Source of the DNA: Magnetovibrio sp.
GTDB lineage: Bacteria > Pseudomonadota > Alphaproteobacteria > Rhodospirillales > Casp-alpha2
Assembly (NCBI GenBank): GCA_002690705.1
Contig: NZFO01000011.1
Coordinates: 52,520-111,931 of the forward strand
Direction: 5' to 3'
Length of the DNA stretch: 59,412 bases
The notes under the pieces are model-generated. The model made no database searches, was not told the origin of the DNA, and was given only the letters and a program-made list of their open reading frames with translations. Each line of letters begins with the position of its first letter. Position 1 is the first letter of the stretch. A program made the translations under genes and the position numbers. Of this stretch, positions 52,175 to 59,412 are shown piece after piece.

Positions 52175-53206
52175 CTATACCTCTGCGATTGATTGATTGA
52201 TAATCTCGAGAAGCTGATTGCCGTTGAGCCAATCTGGGTTTTTATCGCTGGAGTAACAAAACCCTCTTGGTACTTTTGTCGCTCTCTGGGGCAAAGCGTG
52301 CTGATCCAGATTTCTGTAAAATGGTTCGATCACAAAGTGATCTTTAAATTCTAAAGTATCGCGTGCGTCATCCTCGGTAATCATAACCTCATGTAGTTTT
52401 TCTCCGGGGCGAATGCCAATAATTTTATGCTTGGCGCTGGGCGCCAATGCCCTAGCGAGATCTGTAATACGCATGCTGGGTATTTTTGGAACAAAAACTT
52501 CACCGCCACGCATAATCTGAAGATTTTGCAGCACGAAATCAACGCCTTGTTGCAGTGTGATCCAGAATCTAGTCATGTCGGGATCGGTAATGGGGATTGT
52601 ATCGTTGCCATCCTTCGCTAATTTCTGGAACAAAGGCACAACGCTTCCGCGTGACCCAACAACGTTACCATAGCGCACGCAGGAAAATATGGTTCCCGAC
52701 TCTCCGCTTAAGCGATTAGCGGCAATAAATATTTTATCTGATGCCAACTTGCTAGCCCCGTATAGGTTTATGGGGTTTGCTGCCTTGTCAGTAGATAGTG
52801 CGATCAGTCGCTTGACCTCACTATCAATGCACGCCATGACAAGGTTTTCAGCCCCTAAAACGTTTGTGTGGATGCACTCTGTTGGATTGTACTCGGCGGC
52901 GGGAACTTGCTTAAGAGCAGCAGTATGCACAACAGTGTCAATGCCGCGAAGAGCTAATTTGAGTCGTTCGATGTTACGAACGTCACCCAAGAAATATCGT
53001 AAACAACGATGTTTTAAGGGATCAAAACGGTGTTGCATTTCATACTGTTTAAGTTCGTCACGGGAGTATACAACTAGGCGTCTGGGTTTGTATCTCTTTA
53101 GAACGGTTTCAATAAACTTTTGGCCAAACGATCCCGTCCCGCCGGTAACAAGAATAGACCGGCCATTAAGGCCTGAGTCGTATGGCTCAGTGCTATTAGC
53201 GTTCAC
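52175..53206 (-). CDS. pseB: PseB, UDP-GlcNAc 4,6-dehydratase (inverting)
   Basis: The 343-residue extended SDR has TGGTGSFG at residues 21-28. 'RDELKQYEMQHRF', a PseB/FlaA1 signature, is near residue 50. 'VVHTAALKQVPAAEYNP' is near 90. The active-site 'YGASK' is near 149. 'RYGNVVGSRGSVVPLF' follows. The enzyme removes water from UDP-GlcNAc with inversion at C5, the first step to pseudaminic acid. It starts at GTG with GGAGA upstream. It is followed within one base by pseC. Upstream lies a short spacer after flgL, where its promoter should be. Confidence 0.97.
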   Translation of the reverse strand: MNANSTEPYDSGLNGRSILVTGGTGSFGQKFIETVLKRYKPRRLVVYSRDELKQYEMQHRFDPLKHRCLRYFLGDVRNIERLKLALRGIDTVVHTAALKQVPAAEYNPTECIHTNVLGAENLVMACIDSEVKRLIALSTDKAANPINLYGASKLASDKIFIAANRLSGESGTIFSCVRYGNVVGSRGSVVPLFQKLAKDGNDTIPITDPDMTRFWITLQQGVDFVLQNLQIMRGGEVFVPKIPSMRITDLARALAPSAKHKIIGIRPGEKLHEVMITEDDARDTLEFKDHFVIEPFYRNLDQHALPQRATKVPRGFCYSSDKNPDWLNGNQLLEIINQSIAEV

Positions 53207-53388
53207 GCGCGTATCTCCAGTTTGTTTGCGAAGTACCTCTAACCACTTTGATTGTTTTTAATCACCAAAGCCAAAGTTTTTGTAAACCGCAGGTTCGAAC
53301 CTCTCCGCTTGTTATCAAGGAGTTGCCTCCAGAAGACCCACGGTTGTTCCCTTCATGTTTTTGACCCTTGGCATGAGCAAGTCCTAAA

Positions 53389-55557
53389 TTATATGTAATT
53401 CGTCAAGCTAAGCTGCCTGATTCTTGAAAATACCTGATAAGAAACTTGGAGTGTTCGTTGATCATCAAGAAGGCGAGTAATAGCTTCAGTGGGATTTATA
53501 TTCTCGATATCGGAAATACGAGAATCAAAAAATGCAATTAATGTAGTGTGCTGTTGATTAATGTCATTTATGAGTACTCGGTTAAAACTGTTATCTGAGC
53601 GCGCTTCTGTCAAGTTTCCATCCAGTTCCGTGCCAAACGGCGGTGTGCCGCCAATGGTGCGCTCTAATGAGGCATCGAGCAGAAAAAGTGCATCATTGAC
53701 GCGTGTTGTATTTTGATCCAATCCTCCGTCCGTGCCATAAACACCCTGTAAAATGTGCTTCATCGCTCGTATTGCTTTCTCAATCGCGGGGTTAATTGCA
53801 TTAAAATCCTCAGAGAAACTTCGGTCTGAAGTGACCCTATGAGATGTGGCGGTCTCATCTCCTGAATAGTAGTTGCTGGCATCGATTTGACCCCCTACGG
53901 AGAAAATCTGCATCCGGACTTCTTGTGAATTTTCTGTCCCTGTCGCGGCAATATCTTCTGCCACGGTCAGGGTTGAGCCATCTGATGAGATGCTGCTAAT
54001 TGTGTATTCTTGATTGAAGCCGGCGGTAGAGGCTCCGGACACAGTAAATCTTTGCCCAGCCTGCAAATTGTTAAAGACACCTGTTGTGATTGCTGCGCTG
54101 CCGTTAGTTTGGATTTGGATTGTATCCGATCCGGCTGCACCAACATTTGTAAAGACTAATTGCGACTTTGACTCATAATTAAAAGTAACCGTGCCCGCAC
54201 CAGCAAAGGTTACCCCTGCACTGTCCGTTTCAGTCGCCCCTAATGCCTCTGTGACGGTAACTTTGGAGTTATCTGAAGATATGGCAGAAATCGTGAAAGT
54301 CCCGTTATTGTTGGTAGAATTGGTAATGGTGATTTGGTTGCCAACGGCTAAGTCTTCAAAAATATCAGGCACTGCTGTAGAGGTTCCACTTTGTCGCACT
54401 TCAATTGTTCCTGCAGAAGTGTCGAAATACACGTCGGTAAAACTGCGCATATCAAAAAATGTGGCCGCAGATGAATCGGATGAGGTGGTCCCTTCATCTG
54501 TAAGTTTAACGGATTCAATAACAAGATTAGTGCCATCGTTGGATTTGACGGTATAGGTCCCATCGTTTTGCGTTGAACCTGAGACCGTAAATGCGCTGCC
54601 CGCAGTAATCGCGGAGAGGCCATTAGCCGTTGAGGCTACGATCGTATCATTTGAACGTGTAAATGACAGAGTGCCGAAGTTGTTTGTGTCAAGTGTTAGG
54701 GTTTTTGGCGGATCTGATGTGTCAGGATAGGTGATCGTCATATTGGCAATGTTTGACTCATCTGTTAGTTGCTCTGTGTTGATCGTTAGGGTTCTGCCGT
54801 CAGTTGAAACGCTCTCAACCGTGTAAGTCCCATCGTTGCTCGTCGTGTTAGACAATGTAATTTGTGTCCCTGCCGCGACGTTGGAGAACATTGCTGATGA
54901 CGCCTCAACAGTGCTTGATCCGCTTGTTGTAGCATCCCCGTCGCTATCCTGGCGAAACTGAAGAAAATTGGTATTCGTGATATGTTGTTTGTTTTCATTA
55001 TTTGTATCTGAAGATATTGTAAAATCTGCCATGTGTGCGCTGCGGGTGGTGGGCACGAGGCTTCTCGCACCATCAAACGTGGCTTGGAATGCACTTACAG
55101 TTGTAATACCAAGATCGACGGGCTGTGTAGTCACGCGAGTGCCCGCGAAGAGGTATCGGCCGGCCACATCAGTGTTCAAAAGCATTTGCATACTTTTGAG
55201 GGCTCTTACCGCTGACTCTTGAACATCCTGCACCCGTTCTTCATTTTTAACCTCAAAGGTCCCAAATGTGCGGACATCGGAACGAAAATCTTCAATGACA
55301 TCGTATAAGCCGTCAAAAACGGTTTCCTTGACTTCTAAACCTACATCCTTTTGTTGATTAGTTGACACGAACCGTGTTAATGCATCCCGAGTGTTTTCGG
55401 TGTTGAGAAGGTGTTGCGAGTTGATGGCGATCCCACGGTAGTCTGAAGATCTTTTTTCGCTCGCAACTTGCGCCTCACTCTCTGTTACTCGTTGCTGCGT
55501 GCGAAAAATTTGCTGGACGAGAAACGTGTTTGCAGCAGCAGATGATATGCGGGTCAT
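53389..55557 (-). CDS. flgL: Hook-filament junction protein FlgL, enlarged
   Basis: FlgL joins the hook to the filament. The N-terminal flagellin-like helix region (residues 1-150) has 'SSAAANTFLVQQIFRTQQRV' and 'MQMLLNTDVAGRYLFAGTRV'. The C-terminal region, about residues 560-722, ends with a 'LDDQRTLQVSYQVFSRIRQLSL' helix. At 722 residues it is about twice the usual length. The extra part, about residues 200-550, is made of four related beta-type units of about 60-80 residues. The start is ATG with GGGGG upstream. It is the last gene of the flgI-flgJ-flgN-flgK-flgL run, 15 bases after flgK. Confidence 0.9.
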   Translation of the reverse strand: MTRISSAAANTFLVQQIFRTQQRVTESEAQVASEKRSSDYRGIAINSQHLLNTENTRDALTRFVSTNQQKDVGLEVKETVFDGLYDVIEDFRSDVRTFGTFEVKNEERVQDVQESAVRALKSMQMLLNTDVAGRYLFAGTRVTTQPVDLGITTVSAFQATFDGARSLVPTTRSAHMADFTISSDTNNENKQHITNTNFLQFRQDSDGDATTSGSSTVEASSAMFSNVAAGTQITLSNTTSNDGTYTVESVSTDGRTLTINTEQLTDESNIANMTITYPDTSDPPKTLTLDTNNFGTLSFTRSNDTIVASTANGLSAITAGSAFTVSGSTQNDGTYTVKSNDGTNLVIESVKLTDEGTTSSDSSAATFFDMRSFTDVYFDTSAGTIEVRQSGTSTAVPDIFEDLAVGNQITITNSTNNNGTFTISAISSDNSKVTVTEALGATETDSAGVTFAGAGTVTFNYESKSQLVFTNVGAAGSDTIQIQTNGSAAITTGVFNNLQAGQRFTVSGASTAGFNQEYTISSISSDGSTLTVAEDIAATGTENSQEVRMQIFSVGGQIDASNYYSGDETATSHRVTSDRSFSEDFNAINPAIEKAIRAMKHILQGVYGTDGGLDQNTTRVNDALFLLDASLERTIGGTPPFGTELDGNLTEARSDNSFNRVLINDINQQHTTLIAFFDSRISDIENINPTEAITRLLDDQRTLQVSYQVFSRIRQLSLTNYI
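53905..54900 (-). repeat. Four beta-repeat units inside FlgL
   Basis: Units lie at residues of about 220-274, 310-355, 395-450 and 492-549. Each has a start 'AG..hT(V/L/I)(S/T)', a centre 'N(D/N)GT(Y/F)T(V/I)' (in the fourth 'FNQEYTI') and 'S(V/I)S(S/T)D(G/N)' followed by a beta strand with 'hTh.E'. DNA identity between units looks low, so the duplication is old. The same unit is in FlgE at 13268-13455. Confidence 0.6.
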
Positions 55558-55572
55558 TATTTTCCCCCAGCC

Positions 55573-57783
55573 TTACGTTATGGCTCTTTCGAGCGCGTCA
55601 AACATGTCTTGAATAACAGAGATAACCCGGGCTGCCGCCGCGAATGCTTGTTCAAAAACAAGTAAATCTGCCAACTCCTCATCAATATTGACGCCTCTAA
55701 CGGAGTCGGATTTAAATTGAAGGCTCTCAACCAAAGACGTTTGTGTGTCGATGTTTCTATCATTAATGTCAGCTAAACTCGCGTTGTTTGACAGGATACT
55801 GGCGGCATATTGAGCAAATGAACTTTCCAATGATGCGAGTCCCCCAGCTTGCTTGAAAGTGATATTTGAGCTCAAAGTGTTTGCTAAGCTCGTTGCAATA
55901 GTGTCGTCGCCCACACTAAAGATATACTCACCACCCGCGCCTTTGGTTGAGTCCCATTGCGCTAATCCTGTAGAGATTTTTCCGGGCGTAGAGATTAGAT
56001 CGCTTCTGACCTCTAAAACGGTGGAAACGCGGACGTCAGCGACGTCGATTCCTGCATCTGTCAGTAGTGTATTACCTGATGCTTGTGTTACAGTGAGAGC
56101 TGTTCCTAGACTGTGAGAGATTCGCAGTCGCACCCCTGCCCCGTCATTAAGTACCGCTGCATCAACATTTGTGACGTTATTTGTGATCTGAGTTGCGAGA
56201 TCCGTTAAAGAGGTTGAGGCAGCAACAGTGATTGACCCCAATGAACCTGTACTGTCACGAAAAGTTATGGTTTGGGAAGATGTGGGTGAGGTGTAGGAGC
56301 TCGTAAGAACGTCAGACTCCCATATGTTATCAGTCAAATCTGAAGTGAAGAAATCGTTTAAACCAAGAAAGTTAGAAAAACCGCTATGAGATTCGTCTGT
56401 GACGCCATCGCCGTTTGAGTCAAAAGCTATCGATATATCCTCTGCGGTACTGCCATTCGTCGTCTCAGTTTCGTCACGGAAATTGAGATTTAAAGCTGTT
56501 GTATTTAATGTTACGGAAAATTTACCTGTTGAGTCCACAGCCGCTGTCGCAGATGCTGCTCCGTTAAGGCGAAGCCAGCCTTGCAGTCTTGAAGCAATTT
56601 CGTCAATAGTCCAAGGCCCATTATCTCCTTTATCAGATGCGTCACCTAGGGTGGTATCACGCATAATCGTCTCAAGGGTTGTCTTTGCGCTCTCTTCGCC
56701 TGAAGAATCAAATAAGATGATAGCTACGTCGTCGTTATTACTGGCACCGCCCATCGTTATTGTCTGTGTCGAGGAAGATATAAATGACCGAGTTCCGGTG
56801 GCTGATTGAACGCCGGGGAACGGAGTACTTCTATTGTGGATTAGATTGACTTGATCGCGAAGCTGTGCGGCGAGAGTATCTAGCTGACTTTGCAGGTCTG
56901 GTAAAATCTGATCACGAATATCAATTAACCCCTTTAGGGCCCCATGCTTCAGCTCGTTAGTTATGTCGTTAGCGGCAATCTGTGTTCCCACATAAATAGG
57001 GGATATGTCTCCTTCAGAATGAGTGGAGGTCGCAGTTAAAGACGAGGCTGAAGTATGTGTGACTGCGGGAGGTACCGTGTCAACTATTGTGCGTCCGCCT
57101 TGGGTAAATATAACAACGTCACCATCACTCCGCGAGAAGTATGATATGTCCACGAGCTTGGCTAACTTATCGATTTCAAGATCGCGCAGATCCTGTAAGT
57201 CTGTGACATCCCTGCCCACAGAGCTATTAGATATGATTTCGTCATTAAGTTCATCGATACTCGCTGTAATGGTGCTAATTTCGGTGACACCTTCAGCAAT
57301 GAACTGATCGGCCTGCAGGCGCAAATCTTGGATGGTATCAGTCATTGATCTAAATTTAGCCGCAATATCCTCACCTCGACGAACTAACTCAGCTTGTTCG
57401 ATTGTTTGGTCTGGAGACGTTGCTAGCAGCTCCGCTGCTTCGGCAAAGCTCTCAATTAGATGTGAGATGGAGGTGTTATCGCCGGGGGCACCGAAGGTTT
57501 CTTGGATCCGCGCATAGTAGGTCTCTTGAGCAACCTCTTTCTGGAGTTCAGAGGATTCTAATCGAAGGGATTTTAGAAGCCCCTCGTCAATTCGCCGCGT
57601 AATTTCTGAAATTCGCACGCCGGCGCCGGTGCCGGCTATAGAGACACTTTTAAAATTAGTAAGTTTACGGGAATAACCCTCTGTATTAACATTTGCGATG
57701 TTATTAGAAACGGTATTGAGTGCTTGCTGGTTGGTAAGCAGCCCACTCTGGGCTGTTCTCAAGGCTTGAGTGATGTCACCCAT
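55573..57783 (-). CDS. flgK: Hook-associated protein FlgK (HAP1)
   Basis: The 736-residue protein has the FlgK N-terminus 'ALRTAQSGLLTNQQALNTVS' and 'NNIANVNTEGYSR' at residues 28-40. Its C-terminus is 'GVNIDEELADLLVFEQAFAAAARVI', with the usual terminal helix. The central region has flagellin-hook-type beta domains ('TSLTDLATQITNNVTN' near residue 530). It is longer than the family norm of about 550, consistent with the other enlarged axial proteins here. FlgK forms the first junction ring on the hook. FlgN, encoded next door, is its expected chaperone. The start is ATG with GAGGAGGG upstream. Confidence 0.95.
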   Translation of the reverse strand: MGDITQALRTAQSGLLTNQQALNTVSNNIANVNTEGYSRKLTNFKSVSIAGTGAGVRISEITRRIDEGLLKSLRLESSELQKEVAQETYYARIQETFGAPGDNTSISHLIESFAEAAELLATSPDQTIEQAELVRRGEDIAAKFRSMTDTIQDLRLQADQFIAEGVTEISTITASIDELNDEIISNSSVGRDVTDLQDLRDLEIDKLAKLVDISYFSRSDGDVVIFTQGGRTIVDTVPPAVTHTSASSLTATSTHSEGDISPIYVGTQIAANDITNELKHGALKGLIDIRDQILPDLQSQLDTLAAQLRDQVNLIHNRSTPFPGVQSATGTRSFISSSTQTITMGGASNNDDVAIILFDSSGEESAKTTLETIMRDTTLGDASDKGDNGPWTIDEIASRLQGWLRLNGAASATAAVDSTGKFSVTLNTTALNLNFRDETETTNGSTAEDISIAFDSNGDGVTDESHSGFSNFLGLNDFFTSDLTDNIWESDVLTSSYTSPTSSQTITFRDSTGSLGSITVAASTSLTDLATQITNNVTNVDAAVLNDGAGVRLRISHSLGTALTVTQASGNTLLTDAGIDVADVRVSTVLEVRSDLISTPGKISTGLAQWDSTKGAGGEYIFSVGDDTIATSLANTLSSNITFKQAGGLASLESSFAQYAASILSNNASLADINDRNIDTQTSLVESLQFKSDSVRGVNIDEELADLLVFEQAFAAAARVISVIQDMFDALERAIT

Positions 57784-57806
57784 GGAAGACCCTCCTCTGT
57801 GTCAGC

Positions 57807-58250
57807 TTAGAGTGTCTGATCTAAGGACAGGGAAACTCGGCGACCGCCGGCGGCAGCGCCATCTTGCGCCGTTACAGCGTTAGCGCCGTAGGTTCCAGCT
57901 GAAGGTTGTTGTTCTTTGACTGCCTCAGCAATCATATCAATTACACGTTGATTGGTCTCGATAGCGGTGCGCAGAAGTTTTGCGTTTTTGTCTATTAAAC
58001 TCTCAACGTGTTTACCAACTTCACGAAGTTGATCACGAAGTTCGAAGTCAGTCTGTGCTAAAATCTCCGGGTTCTCTGCGAGACACTTAAAGCGGGTTTC
58101 ATAAACACGACTCAGTGCCGCCTTTTCGTCCAAAAGTTTGTGCACTACACCAATGTCACGCTCGCTAAGTGCCTCGTTTTCACGAGCGAGTATTTCTATT
58201 AAACGCCCGGTAACGGTGATCAAATCATTTACTTTATTATTGGGGTTCAT
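57807..58250 (-). CDS. flgN: FlgN-like flagellar chaperone
   Basis: The 147-residue protein is helical, with long amphipathic stretches ('LLDEKAALSRVYETRFKCLA', 'LIDKNAKLLRTAIETNQRVIDMIAEAV'). It ends 'RRVSLSLDQTL', a C-terminus common to FlgN-type proteins of alphaproteobacteria. FlgN binds FlgK and FlgL and delivers them to FlhA. The position directly before flgK supports this. It starts two bases after the flgJ stop. Confidence 0.88.
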   Translation of the reverse strand: MNPNNKVNDLITVTGRLIEILARENEALSERDIGVVHKLLDEKAALSRVYETRFKCLAENPEILAQTDFELRDQLREVGKHVESLIDKNAKLLRTAIETNQRVIDMIAEAVKEQQPSAGTYGANAVTAQDGAAAGGRRVSLSLDQTL

Positions 58251-58252
58251 GA

Positions 58253-58585
58253 TTATTGAGCCTCCTGCATTAAAATCATTTCACGCATGACGGCGTCAGC
58301 AATGCCTATGCCGCCCGCTTTTGTGATGGCCTTGCCATACTCTTGAACTTGCATACTTCGCCAAACATCTTCCCCATGACCTCCTCCAAAGGGTGACTCT
58401 GGGCGAATATTTTGAAACATTGGCTGCAGCATTTGAGAGAGAAAAACTGCCTCAAAGTCCTCCGCAGTTTCTCGCATTTGACGGAGATTTACGTTCTTTC
58501 CTGCAATATGTGTTTTGCCTATGGCTTGGGCAGCATCTGTATTTAAAAGAGTATCTATTGGGCTGCTATTGAGCACACTTTGCAT
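58253..58585 (-). CDS. flgJ: FlgJ-type rod-binding protein, without hydrolase domain
   Basis: The 110-residue protein is the rod-binding N-terminal part of FlgJ: 'LRQMRETAEDFEAVFLSQMLQPMF' near residue 34 and 'GKAITKAGGIGIADAVMREMI' near 80. There is no muramidase (peptidoglycan hydrolase) domain, which is the normal alphaproteobacterial form. It acts in the periplasm as a rod cap or scaffold. Its ATG overlaps the flgI TAA by one base (TAATG), so translation is coupled. Confidence 0.92.
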   Translation of the reverse strand: MQSVLNSSPIDTLLNTDAAQAIGKTHIAGKNVNLRQMRETAEDFEAVFLSQMLQPMFQNIRPESPFGGGHGEDVWRSMQVQEYGKAITKAGGIGIADAVMREMILMQEAQ

Positions 58586-59412
58586 TACATCACCTCAATC
58601 TCAGCCTGAAGAGCGCCCGAAGCCTTAATCGCTTGCAAAATGGTTATCATGTCTCGAGGTCCGATTCCCAGAGCGTTTAAGCCATTCACTAATTCTTGTA
58701 ATGTGACCCCCGGTTTTAAAACCGTGAGGCGACGCTCTTCGCCCTCAGCTACATCTAAATTTGTGCGATCCGTGGTCGCTGTTGTTCCAACTTCTGCGAA
58801 AGGGCCTGGTTGGGAGACTTGTTGAGCCTCTGTTATGCGGATTGTCAGCGAACCTTGGGCAATTGCGACTTTTGAAATACGAACATTTTCGCCCATTACG
58901 ATAATTCCTGATTGTTCGTCAATGATTACGCGTGCTAATTGGTCAGGCTGAACGCGTAATTGTTCAATATCTGTCAGCAGGCCAACGACGTTATCGGTGT
59001 AACCCTCGGGTACCCGCACGCGAACCGTTGATGGATCGCTAGGACGAGCCGCTGAGGTGCCGAGAAAAGCGTTAACAGCCTGCGCGATACGCCGCGCTGT
59101 TGTGAAATCAGGATTGCGGAGTGTGAGTTTGACATTCGTCATCCCGCCCATGGAAAATCGAATTTCTCGCTCAACTATAGCTCCGTTTGCTATCCGGCCT
59201 GAAGTGGGAACTCCCTTTACGATAGTTTCGGCATTGCCCTTTGCCGAGAAGCCTCCGACAGCCAATTGGCCCTGCCCGACCGCATAAACTTCTCCATCTG
59301 CTCCAAGTAGCGGCGTAACCAATAACGTTCCGCCGAGAAGGCTGGCCGAGTCGCCAAGTGCACTGACTGTGATATCGATTCGTGAACCTTGGCGAGCGAA
59401 AGGCGGTAGAAC
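58585..59412 (-). CDS. flgI: Flagellar P-ring protein FlgI (5' end outside window)
   Basis: The frame is open for 276 codons from the right edge to a TAA at 58585, so this is the C-terminal three quarters of FlgI. The edge part is FlgI-like: 'PPFARQGSRIDITVSALGD', then 'SLLGGTLLVTPLLGADGEVYAVGQG'. Later come 'ARVIIDEQSGIIVMGENVRI' and 'VTLQELVNGLNALGIGPRDMITILQAIKASGALQAEIEV'. FlgI forms the periplasmic P ring around the rod. The N-terminal signal peptide, expected for the family, lies beyond the window. An apparent start at 59322 is only an internal TTG. Confidence 0.97.
   Translation of the reverse strand, partial: VLPPFARQGSRIDITVSALGDSASLLGGTLLVTPLLGADGEVYAVGQGQLAVGGFSAKGNAETIVKGVPTSGRIANGAIVEREIRFSMGGMTNVKLTLRNPDFTTARRIAQAVNAFLGTSAARPSDPSTVRVRVPEGYTDNVVGLLTDIEQLRVQPDQLARVIIDEQSGIIVMGENVRISKVAIAQGSLTIRITEAQQVSQPGPFAEVGTTATTDRTNLDVAEGEERRLTVLKPGVTLQELVNGLNALGIGPRDMITILQAIKASGALQAEIEVM

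Noticed and set aside
53291-53302. AGGTTCGAACCT, resembling a tRNA T-loop
   Set aside because: It is a perfect palindrome. The flanks do not pair as a T-stem or acceptor stem on either strand, and there is no tRNA body.

Overview
The window looks like part of the flagellar island of an alphaproteobacterium with a polar, glycosylated flagellum, of a Rhodospirillales-like type. The evidence is the FlbD-class sigma-54 activator, the FlbT and FlaF flagellin regulators, the gene order fliF-fliG-fliH-fliN-flbD-flhA, and an flgI-flgJ-flgN-flgK-flgL block. Judged by eye the base composition is below 50% G+C, which would fit a marine or aquatic lineage. No rRNA, tRNA, CRISPR array or insertion sequence was found.

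Layout. (1) Bases 1-10.3 kb, minus strand: basal body, C-ring and export genes (fliF, fliG, fliH, fliN, flbD, flhA, flhG), then a large partial ORF leaving the left edge. (2) 10.8-12.4 kb, plus: a TPR protein fused to a glycosyltransferase-like domain. (3) 12.4-17.4 kb, minus: fliK, flgD and flgE behind a clear -24/-12 (sigma-54) promoter. (4) 17.7-20.7 kb, plus: two small unrecognised genes, flbT and a second TPR-glycosyltransferase. (5) 20.7-27.7 kb, minus: GT4 glycosyltransferase, a TPR protein with an OGT/FlmG-like domain, Maf and a third TPR-glycosyltransferase. (6) 28-35.3 kb, plus: flagellin with a strong terminator, an unknown helical protein, and methyltransferases and glycosyltransferases. 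(7) 35.3-46.9 kb, minus: sugar-modifying genes, a 1.3 kb gene-poor stretch, and a tightly packed seven-gene operon (SpsF-PseG fusion, methyltransferase, split transketolase, SDR, ATP-grasp, GH57-like). (8) 47-51 kb: radical SAM/SPASM protein, C-methyltransferase-like protein, flaF and a NeuB-family synthase. (9) 51-53.2 kb, minus: pseC and pseB. (10) 53.4-59.4 kb, minus: flgL, flgK, flgN, flgJ and the 3' part of flgI.

How it fits together. PseB, PseC, the PseG-like and cytidylyltransferase domains and the NeuB-family synthase form most of a pathway to a CMP-activated nonulosonic acid of the pseudaminic type. The acetyltransferase step (PseH) is not seen. Maf and the OGT-like TPR protein are candidate flagellin glycosyltransferases. 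The three TPR-GT9-like proteins, the GT4 protein and two CgeB-like proteins could extend the glycan, and the methyltransferases could decorate it. FlbT and FlaF would tie flagellin translation to assembly. The least familiar part is the 38.4-46.9 kb operon, which may make a second unusual activated sugar. A second unexpected feature is a beta-rich repeat shared by the enlarged FlgE and FlgL proteins.
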